The notes below the pieces were generated by a model. That model saw only the letters and a list, made by a program, of their open reading frames with translations. It did not search any database and was not told the origin of the DNA. 64,000 nucleotides of DNA from Caulobacter sp. (GTDB taxonomy: Bacteria > Pseudomonadota > Alphaproteobacteria > Caulobacterales > Caulobacteraceae), in NCBI GenBank assembly GCA_019636175.1, contig JAHBYC010000003.1:1-64000 (forward strand), written 5' to 3'. How positions within the stretch are numbered: the first letter of the stretch is position 1; each line of letters starts with the position of its first letter. Below, one piece after another: positions 54,161-64,000 of this stretch. A program made the translations under genes and the position numbers.

Positions 54161-55482
54161 CCGGCTTCTCGCTGCAGCGCCTTGGCGGCGGCGCGCTCCA
54201 GGGCCGCGGCGGCGGTTTCGCCGCGTTCGAGCTGGGCAACGCCGATATCGAAATCAACCACGAAAGGCGGCTTGCCGTCACCCGCCTCGAAGGCGGTGCA
54301 GGCGATCACGGCGGCGATCCGTTCAGCGGCCGCCCGACCCGCCGCCTGGGGTGTGCCGGGCAGGGCCAGGGCGAAGACCTCGGGACCCAGTCGCGCCGCG
54401 GTGTCCTCGGCCCTGACCAGACGGCCGATCATCGAGCCAATCTGCGGAATGGCGCGATCCAGCCAGCCGCCGGCGCGGGCGGTGGTGACTTCGGGTCGTT
54501 CCGACAGTCGCAGCACGCAGACGCTCATCGGCCGGTTCCGCGTGCGGGCGGCTTGGGTCAGTCGGGCCAGGTGGGCGGCGAACAGGTCGCGGGTGAACAG
54601 GCCGGTGGCCGCGTCCATCAGGCCCGAGGAACGGGCCTTTTCCAGCGCCCGACGGATCGCCGACTGGCGACGGTAGCTGCGGGCCAGTTCGATGACGCGC
54701 TTGGCCGTCTCGCTCTCGGCGGTCTCGGGGGAGGCGACATCGGAAACGCCGCGATGGAAGGCCTCGGCGGTGGTCACATAGGAGTCGGCCTGCATGTAGA
54801 GCAGGGCGGGGATATGGTAGAGCCGGGTGTTGCGCCGCATGCCCGCGGCGATGGACAGGGCCTCCGACTGATTGTCGCCGGCCCACAGCACCACCGAGTC
54901 GAACGCCCGCTCGTGCAGGTAGTCGAAGGCGGTGAAGGCGGTGAAGGCCCCGACGACGTCGGCGCCGCCCCGCGCCAGGGCGTTGCTGAGCGCCAGGAAC
55001 TGCGGCGCGGGCTCGCCGACCGCCAGAATGCGATAGGGCCCCGGCTGGCTCTCCGGCAGCTCCAGGCGACGGCCCTTGTCGGCGAAGGTCTCAAGCCGCA
55101 GCTCGAACTCCTCCTCGGCGATGGCCATGCGCACCAGCGACTCCAGCCGCAGCACCGCCTGGGCCGGATGCAGGGGCGGGGCCAGGGTCAAGTCGAAGGC
55201 GAAGCTGTCCAGCTGCGGATCCGGCTCGCCGATGGCGATGACCGGCAGGCGGCGGGGCGCGCAGGCCGCCTTCAGCCGTCGCGCCAGGGTCAGGGCGTCG
55301 GCGCCGCCGCTGGCGGTGTCGACAATCACCGCCTCGATCTGCAGATCTCCCAGCGCAGCCAACGCCGCATAGGGCCCCCGCGCCGTGATCGTGCGCCAGC
55401 CGAGGCGATCCAACCCCTCCGCCAGCGGTCCGGCGAGCGCGTCGTCGCGCGCCACGATCAGTATCCTGGCCTGAACCGTCAC
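54157..55482 (-). CDS. PopA-like c-di-GMP effector (REC-REC-degenerate GGDEF)
   Basis: 441 residues; GTG start with GAGGGTGG upstream. Two receiver-like domains (residues 1-130 and 140-270), both lacking a clear phospho-acceptor Asp set, precede a GGDEF-type domain (from about residue 285: ATGLFTRDLFAAHLARLTQAARTRNRPMSV). The active site is degenerate: GPEVF stands where GGDEF is expected. The inhibitory I-site RAED lies exactly five residues before it, so it should bind c-di-GMP without making it, the pattern of Caulobacter PopA, which helps localise CtrA for ClpXP degradation. Orthology to popA is inferred from layout, not proven. Confidence 0.82.
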   Translation of the reverse strand: MTVQARILIVARDDALAGPLAEGLDRLGWRTITARGPYAALAALGDLQIEAVIVDTASGGADALTLARRLKAACAPRRLPVIAIGEPDPQLDSFAFDLTLAPPLHPAQAVLRLESLVRMAIAEEEFELRLETFADKGRRLELPESQPGPYRILAVGEPAPQFLALSNALARGGADVVGAFTAFTAFDYLHERAFDSVVLWAGDNQSEALSIAAGMRRNTRLYHIPALLYMQADSYVTTAEAFHRGVSDVASPETAESETAKRVIELARSYRRQSAIRRALEKARSSGLMDAATGLFTRDLFAAHLARLTQAARTRNRPMSVCVLRLSERPEVTTARAGGWLDRAIPQIGSMIGRLVRAEDTAARLGPEVFALALPGTPQAAGRAAAERIAAVIACTAFEAGDGKPPFVVDFDIGVAQLERGETAAAALERAAAKALQREAG

Positions 55483-55590
55483 TAGCCACCCTCATGGGAC
55501 CGGTCCCGCGACCGCGTCCAGATTCGCAATTTCGCCGGCTACAATAGCAAAGGCGCGGCGGGGGGATAGCCGCCCCCTTTGCCGCAGGAG

Positions 55591-56106
55591 CTAGAGCAGC
55601 ATGCCCCAAAGACGGCAATCCCGACGCTCTCCGCCGCGATCGACGTGACCCCGTTGATAGCCTTCCTGCTCGAAGCCCAACTTGATCAACAGCTTTTCCG
55701 AACTGTCGTTGCCGACCAGGGTGCGGGCCCACAGCCGCTGGACCCCCTGTGTCACCGCAAAGTTCAGCACCGCCTGCATCGCCTCGTAGGCGTAGCCCTG
55801 GCCCCAGCTGTCCTTTCCCAGGATGAAGCCGACCTCGGCGCGATGATGCCGCCAGTCGATGTCGGACAGATCACATAGACCAAGGAATGTCCCGTCTTGC
55901 GTCAGTCGCATCGCCCAGTAGAACGCCTTTTCCTCGGCCATCGCCAGAATCTGGCCGGCCAGGATCTGATCGACGATGTCCGGATCGTCGATCTCCGCCA
56001 CATCCCAATGGGCCATGACATCGGGATCGGCCATGATCGGATGCACGAGCGCGCTGTCGGCCTCGACGACCGGAGACAGGGTCAGACGCTCGGTTTCCAG
56101 AATCAT
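55591..56106 (-). CDS. GNAT-family N-acetyltransferase (RimJ/RimL type)
   Basis: 171 residues. ETERLTLSPVVEADSALVHPIMADPDVMAHWD at the N-terminus and EVGFILGKDSWGQGYAYEAMQAVLNFAV (the V/I-x-Q/RxxGxGxA acetyl-CoA loop, WGQGYA) are typical of RimJ/RimL-like GNATs, which acetylate alpha-amino groups of ribosomal proteins or small amines. TLVGNDSSEKLLIKLGFEQEG is the conserved C-terminal helix-strand. Cytosolic; acceptor unknown. Confidence 0.92.
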   Translation of the reverse strand: MILETERLTLSPVVEADSALVHPIMADPDVMAHWDVAEIDDPDIVDQILAGQILAMAEEKAFYWAMRLTQDGTFLGLCDLSDIDWRHHRAEVGFILGKDSWGQGYAYEAMQAVLNFAVTQGVQRLWARTLVGNDSSEKLLIKLGFEQEGYQRGHVDRGGERRDCRLWGMLL

Positions 56107-56244
56107 CGCTTCGACTCGGGCCCATTGACTTGCGGGTGCGCCACCCCAGCTATGGCGTGGCCTTCGATGTGGTGCTAGAGGGGCCGCTTCTTTTCGCGCG
56201 GGCCCTGATTGGTTCGCCCAGCCTCGAGACCAAGTTCCCGACTC

Positions 56245-56679
56245 ATGCAGACCGCAACCATCATCCTTCTGTGCATCAACATCCTTGTCTGTCTTCTGTT
56301 GATCGGGGTCGTCCTGATCCAGAAGTCCGAGGGCGGGGCGCTCGGCATGGGCGGCGGACCGTCGAACTTCATGAGCGCCCGCGGCACCGGCGACCTGCTG
56401 ACGCGGATTACCTGGATCCTGTTCGCCATCTTCCTCGCCATCAGTATCGCCCTGACCCTGATGTCGGCGGCGGCGAACAAGAAGACCATCGGCGGCGGAT
56501 TGTCGATCGACCCCAGCGCCGCCATCTCGACGAACAGGCCTGCGACGGAGCCGGCAGGCCCCGCCACGACCCCGCCGGGCCTCGGCGTTCCCCAGGACAC
56601 CGCGCCGGCGACCGGACCCAGCCTGATCCCGCAGGCGGCGCCGAACCCGCTGACCGCGCCCGCGCCGGAAAAGAAATAG
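56245..56679 (+). CDS. secG: Preprotein translocase subunit SecG
   Basis: 144 residues from ATG 56245 (MQTATIILLCINILVCLLLIG). Two membrane helices (about residues 4-24 and 54-72) flank the conserved LIQKSEGGALGMGGG loop; the C-terminal ~70 residues are a Pro/Ala-rich extension common in alphaproteobacterial SecG. It assists SecYE/SecA protein export. It precedes pyrG by 68 bp, a gene order seen in many alphaproteobacteria. Confidence 0.95.
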   Translation: MQTATIILLCINILVCLLLIGVVLIQKSEGGALGMGGGPSNFMSARGTGDLLTRITWILFAIFLAISIALTLMSAAANKKTIGGGLSIDPSAAISTNRPATEPAGPATTPPGLGVPQDTAPATGPSLIPQAAPNPLTAPAPEKK

Positions 56680-56741
56680 CGGTTATCGACAGGTTTCGGA
56701 CGAAGCCAGGCGCGCATCGTCCGAATCTTGGCTATAGCTGA

Positions 56742-58397
<1,656 letters not shown>

Positions 58398-58411
58398 CGG
58401 GGGAGGGGGCC

Positions 58412-58945
58412 ATGAAGTCCTGCGGTCCCTGCACTCTCTGCTGCACCGTTCTGGAAATCCCGGCCCTCTCGAAACCGGCGTGCCAGGCCTGTGTCCATGT
58501 TCGGGCGGGGACCGGCTGCGGAATCTATGAGGCGCGGCCGGAGCCCTGTCGCACCTTCACCTGCGGCTGGTTGGCGACGGAGGCGCTCGGCGAGGCCTGG
58601 CGGCCGGACGTCGCCGGCTTTCTGATCCGGGACGAGCGGGACCAGGGTCATCTGTGCATCGATGTCGACCCGGAAAGGCCCGCCGCCTGGCGCCGCGCCC
58701 CCTATCTGACCCAGATCCGGGCATGGTCGGCGATGGTCCGGGACCAGAGCGGCTGCGTCCTGGTCTATGAGGGGCCAGCCGTCACCGTGGTCTTCCCCGA
58801 GGGGGATATCGCCCTTGGACCGATCGGCCCGGCGCCGCGCCTGCAGATCGGCTATCAGGGCAAGGGCGAGCGACAGCGTCCGCTGGTCAGGCTGTTGTCG
58901 ACGACGGGCGAAGTCCTGCAGCAATGGCGCGACGTTGTCCCCTGA
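58412..58945 (+). CDS. YkgJ-like Cys-cluster protein
   Basis: 177 residues. An N-terminal Cys cluster (CGPCTLCC ... CQACVHVRAGTGCGIYEARPEPCRTFTCGW) likely binds iron or zinc, as in YkgJ-type proteins. The C-terminal ~100 residues are a variable region with a beta-rich look and no known domain. It begins 14 bp after the pyrG stop and could be transcribed with it. Cytosolic; function unknown. Confidence 0.85.
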   Translation: MKSCGPCTLCCTVLEIPALSKPACQACVHVRAGTGCGIYEARPEPCRTFTCGWLATEALGEAWRPDVAGFLIRDERDQGHLCIDVDPERPAAWRRAPYLTQIRAWSAMVRDQSGCVLVYEGPAVTVVFPEGDIALGPIGPAPRLQIGYQGKGERQRPLVRLLSTTGEVLQQWRDVVP

Positions 58946-59125
58946 GACTGATTCGGCGTCATGATCGGCGAGGTGGACCAGAACAACGGCCGTCCGACGG
59001 GGTCGCGGAGCCTGCGTTCGGCCGGACTTGCATCGTGAGGGCTGATCAGGCATACACCCCCGCTCACGCGGCGGCCCACCCGGCCGCCGTCTCCCGTTTC
59101 ATGCTCAGCGAGCAAAGATAGTTCG

Positions 59126-59308
59126 ATGGCCGTTCCCAAACGCAAAACCTCGCCCTCGCGTCGCAACATGCGTCGTTCGCACGACGCCCTGGGCGCCAAC
59201 TCCTACGTCGAAGACAAGGATACCGGCGAAATGCGCCGGCCGCACCACGTCGACCTGAAGACCGGCATGTACAACGGTCGTCAGATCATCACGCCGAAGG
59301 AAGACTAG
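59126..59308 (+). CDS. rpmF: 50S ribosomal protein L32
   Basis: 60 residues beginning [22 protein letters not shown], the bL32 signature, and ending with a basic-acidic tail. The zinc-binding Cys of some L32 forms are absent, as in other alphaproteobacterial versions. A strong terminator hairpin lies 28 bp downstream (59336-59367). Confidence 0.97.
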   Translation: MAVPKRKTSPSRRNMRRSHDALGANSYVEDKDTGEMRRPHHVDLKTGMYNGRQIITPKED

Positions 59309-59335
59309 TCTTTCACCTCTGACGAGGTCGCCTTG

Positions 59336-59367
59336 CGCCGCCCGCTCCGAAGAGCCGGCGGCGTTTT
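59336..59367 (+). terminator. Rho-independent terminator of rpmF
   Basis: CGCCGCC (59336-59342) pairs with GGCGGCG (59357-59363); an inner GCTC/GAGC pair and CGAA tetraloop complete the hairpin, followed by TTTT (59364-59367). A C-C mismatch lies between the two stem parts. It begins 28 bp after the rpmF stop. Confidence 0.85.
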
Positions 59368-59381
59368 GCGTTTCCAGTCGG

Positions 59382-60152
59382 CTACTGCGTCCGGCCCCGA
59401 GCCTGGATCGCCGCCCGGCGGGCCTCAACCGCCTCCGGGGTGACCTCGCGATTGTGGGCGCTCGAACGGTTGTGCTCCAGGGCCAGGCCCTCGCCGTAGC
59501 TCGCCGCGAAGCCGTCATCGATCAGCCGCTTGTAGAAGCTGAGGGTCTCGACCGGGACGGTGGCCATGTCGGCGGCCAGTTTCATCGCCGTCGTCATCAG
59601 TTCGGCGGCCGGCACCACCCGGTTGACCAGACCCCAGTCGGCGGCGGTCCTGGCATCGAGGAAATTGCCGGTGAGGCTGAGTTCCTTGGCGCGGTAGATC
59701 CCCAGGAGCCGGGACAGTTTCTGCGACAGGCCCCAGCCGGGCATGATGCCGACCCGGGCATGGGTGTCGGCGAAGCGGGCATTTTCCGACGCGATCAGTA
59801 CGTCACACGCCAGAGCGACCTCGAATCCGCCCGTGATGGCCACGCCATTGATCGCCCCGATCACCGGCTTGGTGCAAAGCTCGATGGCCTTGACCGGATT
59901 CTCTTCGGCTCCCTCGGCGTTGGCGGCGCCCATGGCCTTGGGATCGGACCCTAGCTCCTTGAGGTCCAGACCGGCGGTGAAGGCCCGCTCGCCGGCGCCG
60001 GTCAGCACCACGACGCTGATGTCAGGATCGGCGTCGATCGCCACCATCGCCTTGTAGAGCTCCGAGCGCATCGCCTTGGACAGGGCGTTCATCGCCTCCG
60101 GACGGTTCAGGGTGACGACGGCGATTCCGTCTTTCTTTTCGACCAGCAGCAT
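59382..60152 (-). CDS. Enoyl-CoA hydratase/isomerase (crotonase) family
   Basis: 256 residues from ATG 60150-60152. KDGIAVVTLNRPEAMNALS (start of the crotonase fold), the oxyanion-hole strands GAGERAFTAGLDLKEL and AINGVAITGGFEVALACDV. The Glu residues used for hydration in classic enoyl-CoA hydratase are not obvious: position GVAITGG has Thr/Gly where a Glu is expected, so a racemase, isomerase or other acyl-CoA reaction is possible. Converges with rpmF, ending 15 bp past the terminator. Confidence 0.9.
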   Translation of the reverse strand: MLLVEKKDGIAVVTLNRPEAMNALSKAMRSELYKAMVAIDADPDISVVVLTGAGERAFTAGLDLKELGSDPKAMGAANAEGAEENPVKAIELCTKPVIGAINGVAITGGFEVALACDVLIASENARFADTHARVGIMPGWGLSQKLSRLLGIYRAKELSLTGNFLDARTAADWGLVNRVVPAAELMTTAMKLAADMATVPVETLSFYKRLIDDGFAASYGEGLALEHNRSSAHNREVTPEAVEARRAAIQARGRTQ

Positions 60153-60259
60153 GGGGTTCTCCTTTTGCCGCAGGAACCACCACCCCTCCCAAGGGCAGTC
60201 AAGCGCCTCGACGCGACGGCTGACTTGAGAATAGGGCTGAGGCGGTGTTCTCTCCGGGC

Positions 60260-60769
60260 ATGCCGCACCCAAGTCCCTTGATCGCCACCGCTCTTGGCGC
60301 CGCCACCCTGCTGCTGATCGCCGCCACCGGGCCAAGCCTGTCGCCGGAGGGCTACGGCTGGCTGAGGATCGGCATGTCGGAAGATGACGCCATCGCCGGC
60401 GCGTCCAGGATCCCCGAACGGGCCACCGAGACCGACGACCCGGCAGAGTGCACCGAATTCTCCCTGGATCCGGCCGCCGGTATGATGTTTCTCACCGAAC
60501 ACCACCGGGTTACCCGGATCACCGTCAATGATCCCGGCTATGCGACCCCCGACGGCATTGAGGTCGGCGATCCCGCCGCCAAGGTCAGGGCCCTCTACGG
60601 CGACAAGGTCGAACGCGAGGAGGCGCCCTATGCCGATGACCCGGCCGAGGACCTCTATGTCTGGCTGGCGCCGGAAAAGGGCTATCGCTTTGAGGTCGAT
60701 GAGCGGGGCGTCATCCGCAGCATCCATGCCGGCACCAGCAGCATCCGCCTGATCGAGGGCTGCCTCTAG
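60260..60769 (+). CDS. Exported hypothetical protein
   Basis: About 169 residues from ATG 60260 (a GTG at 60245 is an alternative). A hydrophobic stretch at residues 8-24 (LIATALGAATLLLIAAT) is a likely signal peptide or anchor. The rest is acidic with beta structure: GYGWLRIGMSEDDAIAGAS and VYVWLAPEKGYRFEVDERGVIRSIHAG, resembling small periplasmic proteins with a repeated I/V-G-M-S motif. It precedes eno by 63 bp on the same strand. Function not recognised. Confidence 0.78.
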   Translation: MPHPSPLIATALGAATLLLIAATGPSLSPEGYGWLRIGMSEDDAIAGASRIPERATETDDPAECTEFSLDPAAGMMFLTEHHRVTRITVNDPGYATPDGIEVGDPAAKVRALYGDKVEREEAPYADDPAEDLYVWLAPEKGYRFEVDERGVIRSIHAGTSSIRLIEGCL

Positions 60770-62113
<1,344 letters not shown>

Positions 62114-62126
62114 GCGCGGTGGCTTT

Positions 62127-62528
62127 TCACATCGCTTGCTGGATCGACCAGCAATATCCGAACGGGTCGGACAGCTGACCGAACCGGTCGCCCCGGACCA
62201 TGTCGATCAATGGCGTGCGGACGACGGCGCCGGCGGCTGTGGCGCGTTCAAACCATGTCACGGCGTCATCAACCTGCAGATGGAGAGTGACTCCCGTCGG
62301 CGCAGGACTGGATTTCTGGAAGTCGTCTGACAGCATCAGGACGCAGCCATTGATAAGCAGGCGACTGTGCCTGACAAAGCCGCTGTCGTCCTCGCCATCG
62401 CGCATGATCTCGTCGGCGGCAAAAGCCTGCTGGTAGAAGGCCACCGCCTCCGCGCCCTTGCCGTCCCGAATGATGAGATGGGGGTATACGCCCAGGCCGA
62501 TTGCCCCCCGCTTTGTAAATCTTGCCAT
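62127..62528 (-). CDS. VOC-superfamily protein (PhnB/glyoxalase-like)
   Basis: 133 residues. VYPHLIIRDGKGAEAVAFYQQAFAADE is the typical first beta-alpha-beta of vicinal-oxygen-chelate proteins; LMLSDDFQKSS and LHLQVDDAVTWFERATAAGA complete the second half, and RFGQLSDPFGYCWSIQ is the PhnB-like end. Metal ligands cannot be assigned with confidence. It converges with eno (13 bp apart). Function unknown; dioxygenase, isomerase or antibiotic-binding relatives exist. Confidence 0.9.
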   Translation of the reverse strand: MARFTKRGAIGLGVYPHLIIRDGKGAEAVAFYQQAFAADEIMRDGEDDSGFVRHSRLLINGCVLMLSDDFQKSSPAPTGVTLHLQVDDAVTWFERATAAGAVVRTPLIDMVRGDRFGQLSDPFGYCWSIQQAM

Positions 62529-62547
62529 GGATTTCTCGTCTCCGGCC

Positions 62548-63036
62548 TCAAACCGCCTCTCGCAGCATCGTCAGCGCCATTGCCACCGCCGCCAGCTGCA
62601 CATCAATCCGGTCCGGTCCATCGAAGCGTTCGACGGCGTGGCGGATGCCCTGGTTGCTGCGGGCGGTGGCGAAATGGACGGTGCCGACCGGCTTCATGGG
62701 CGTGCCGCCGCCAGGACCAGCGACGCCGGTGATGGCGACGGAGATGTGGGCGTTGCTGTTTTCCAGCGCGCCCTCGGCCATCATCCGGGCCACCGGCTCT
62801 GACACCGCCCCGACATCCGCCAGCAGGTCCCCCGGAATGCCCAGCATCTCCTGCTTGGCGCGATTGGAATAGGTGACGAACCCGCGCTCGACGACGTCAG
62901 AGGCGCCGGGGATGGCGCAGAGGGCGCCGGAGACCAGCCCGCCGGTGCAGCTTTCGGCGGTGACGATGCGCAGGGACCGGTCGCGGCATTCCTCGAGCAA
63001 CAGCCGGGCCAGGGTCTGGATTTCCAAGGGAAACAT
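62548..63036 (-). CDS. pncC: CinA C-terminal (PncC-type) nicotinamide-nucleotide amidase
   Basis: 162 residues from ATG 63034-63036. The CinA C-terminal motif TAESCTGGLVSGALC (about residues 26-40) and RGFVTYSNRAKQEMLGIP, with GALENSNAHISVAITGVAGPGGGTPMKPVGTVHFA, define the stand-alone PncC amidase, which deamidates NMN in pyridine-nucleotide recycling. No molybdopterin-binding (MoCF-like) N-terminal domain is fused here. It is divergent from the spermidine-synthase-like gene. Confidence 0.92.
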   Translation of the reverse strand: MFPLEIQTLARLLLEECRDRSLRIVTAESCTGGLVSGALCAIPGASDVVERGFVTYSNRAKQEMLGIPGDLLADVGAVSEPVARMMAEGALENSNAHISVAITGVAGPGGGTPMKPVGTVHFATARSNQGIRHAVERFDGPDRIDVQLAAVAMALTMLREAV

Positions 63037-63123
63037 GAGGCTGCTTGCTCCGCCACTGGTCAAACCGATGCCGCAGACCCCACCATTCCCCGGTTCACGG
63101 TTCAAGCCGATTCGGGAGTCCAG

Positions 63124-64000
63124 ATGACCGCAGCCGACACCGATCCACGGTCCGCCCCCGGGCCGGGACCGGCAATCCCCTGGATCTTCGTGCTGGCGGT
63201 GTTCTGCGGCGCGGCCATGGTCTTCATGGTTCAGCCAATGGTGGCCAAGCTGGTGCTGCCCCGGCTGGGGGGGGCGCCGCAGGTGTGGAACACCTCCATG
63301 GCCTTCTTCCAGGCGGCGCTGCTGGTCGGCTACGGCTACGCCCATCTGTTGCAGAAGGTCCCGCGCGCCCGGGATCAGGTCCTGATCCATCTGGGCGTGA
63401 TGATGCTGGCGGCGACCATATTGCCCCTGAGGATCACCTCCCTGCTGGGCGAGCCCAGCACCAGTCATCCGGCGCTCTGGCTGTTGGGCGTCCTGACCCT
63501 GTCCATCGGCGCGCCCTTCGCCGCCCTGTCGGCCACCGCGCCGCTGGTTCAGGCCTGGCACGCCAGGGTTCACGGCCGGGAAGGCGGCGCCGAGCCCTGG
63601 GCGCTCTACGCCGCCAGCAATCTGGGCAGCCTGCTGGCGCTGCTGGCCTATCCGATCGCCGTCGAGCCGACCCTCGCGCTCGGCGACCAGAGATGGGGGT
63701 GGAGCGGGCTCTATATCGCCTTCATCGCGATCATCGGGGCGCTGGCGATGCACATCCGCCGACAGGCGGGCGCAAGTCCGGCGACCGCGGCGAGCCCGGC
63801 GCACCGCGACGCCTTGACGGAGGCAGAGCCAATCAGCTGGCGCCAACGCCTGACCTGGATCGCGCTGGCCGCGTTGCCCTCCAGCCTGATGCTGGGGGTG
63901 ACTCTGCATCTAAGCACCGATGTGGCCAGCGCGCCTTTCCTGTGGGTCGCGCCGCTGTCGCTGTATCTGCTGACCTTCGTCATCGCCTTCCAGACCCGGC
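63124..64000 (+). CDS. Membrane protein, fused MFS/spermidine-synthase-like, N-terminal part
   Basis: The first ~292 residues of a longer protein cut by the window end. After a short soluble start (about 20 residues) there are at least seven membrane helices (for example IFVLAVFCGAAMVFMVQPMVAKLVLP and VMMLAATILPLRI). GGAPQVWNTSMAFFQAALLVGYGYAHL is the typical beginning of proteins combining a membrane domain with a spermidine-synthase-like domain. No aminopropyltransferase signature is reached before the end, so its activity is open. Confidence 0.8.
   Translation, partial: MTAADTDPRSAPGPGPAIPWIFVLAVFCGAAMVFMVQPMVAKLVLPRLGGAPQVWNTSMAFFQAALLVGYGYAHLLQKVPRARDQVLIHLGVMMLAATILPLRITSLLGEPSTSHPALWLLGVLTLSIGAPFAALSATAPLVQAWHARVHGREGGAEPWALYAASNLGSLLALLAYPIAVEPTLALGDQRWGWSGLYIAFIAIIGALAMHIRRQAGASPATAASPAHRDALTEAEPISWRQRLTWIALAALPSSLMLGVTLHLSTDVASAPFLWVAPLSLYLLTFVIAFQTR

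Overview
The window is GC-rich, gene-dense chromosomal DNA of an alphaproteobacterium, most likely family Caulobacteraceae (Caulobacter, Phenylobacterium or Brevundimonas type). The evidence is a perfect CtrA-type box (TTAA-N7-TTAA), a PopA-like degenerate GGDEF protein that keeps its c-di-GMP I-site, two DUF2336 proteins, an oxygen-sensing FNR with three FNR/FixK boxes around a cbb3 oxidase gene, and a housekeeping block (tpiA, ppiD, trpE, secG, pyrG, rpmF, eno, metG). I see no insertion sequence, prophage, CRISPR array or integration scar. No gap between genes exceeds 300 bp. The longest is 31323-31602 (280 bp), in which I see nothing beyond a Shine-Dalgarno sequence at its end.

Layout. 1-2.6 kb: microaerobic island with the 5' part of ccoN, an [4Fe-4S]-type FNR and two very small membrane proteins, with FNR boxes in three intergenic gaps. 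2.7-8.9 kb: a tightly overlapping six-gene MoxR cluster (DUF4129, DUF4350, MoxR ATPase, DUF58, SpoIIM-like, RDD). 8.9-19.5 kb: metabolic genes (SDR, PNPOx-like, acyltransferase, lipoprotein PQQ dehydrogenase, a TonB receptor with no visible signal peptide, ThiO-like oxidase, acyl-CoA dehydrogenase) and a TonB protein. 19.6-22.1 kb: a lytic transglycosylase behind a CtrA box, then a two-gene cassette encoding a proteasome-like Ntn-hydrolase candidate and an 87-residue partner. 22-28.8 kb: signalling genes (hybrid histidine kinase, two DUF2336 proteins, Hpt protein) with a Nudix hydrolase and NAD kinase. 29-40.7 kb: glycerol kinase, class II aldolase, RND efflux pair, ABC exporter and an E1/transketolase-like enzyme. 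40.7-46.3 kb: small genes, including an XRE/membrane-protein pair behind two adjoining 18-bp palindromes, ArfB, two DUF805 paralogues, a sialidase-like lipoprotein and tRNA-Thr(UGU). 46.3-64 kb: core genes plus the PopA-like operon.

How genes may work together. The FNR protein probably controls ccoN, the small membrane genes and itself. The MoxR cluster looks like one transcription unit encoding a membrane-anchored chaperone/vWA machine. The PopA-like effector, CtrA box, Hpt protein and hybrid kinase belong to the cell-cycle and polarity signalling typical of stalked bacteria. The most novel-looking item is the Ntn-hydrolase candidate at 20562-21824: removal of Met1 would expose a Thr exactly 16 residues before an Asp, matching proteasome Thr1/Asp17 spacing.
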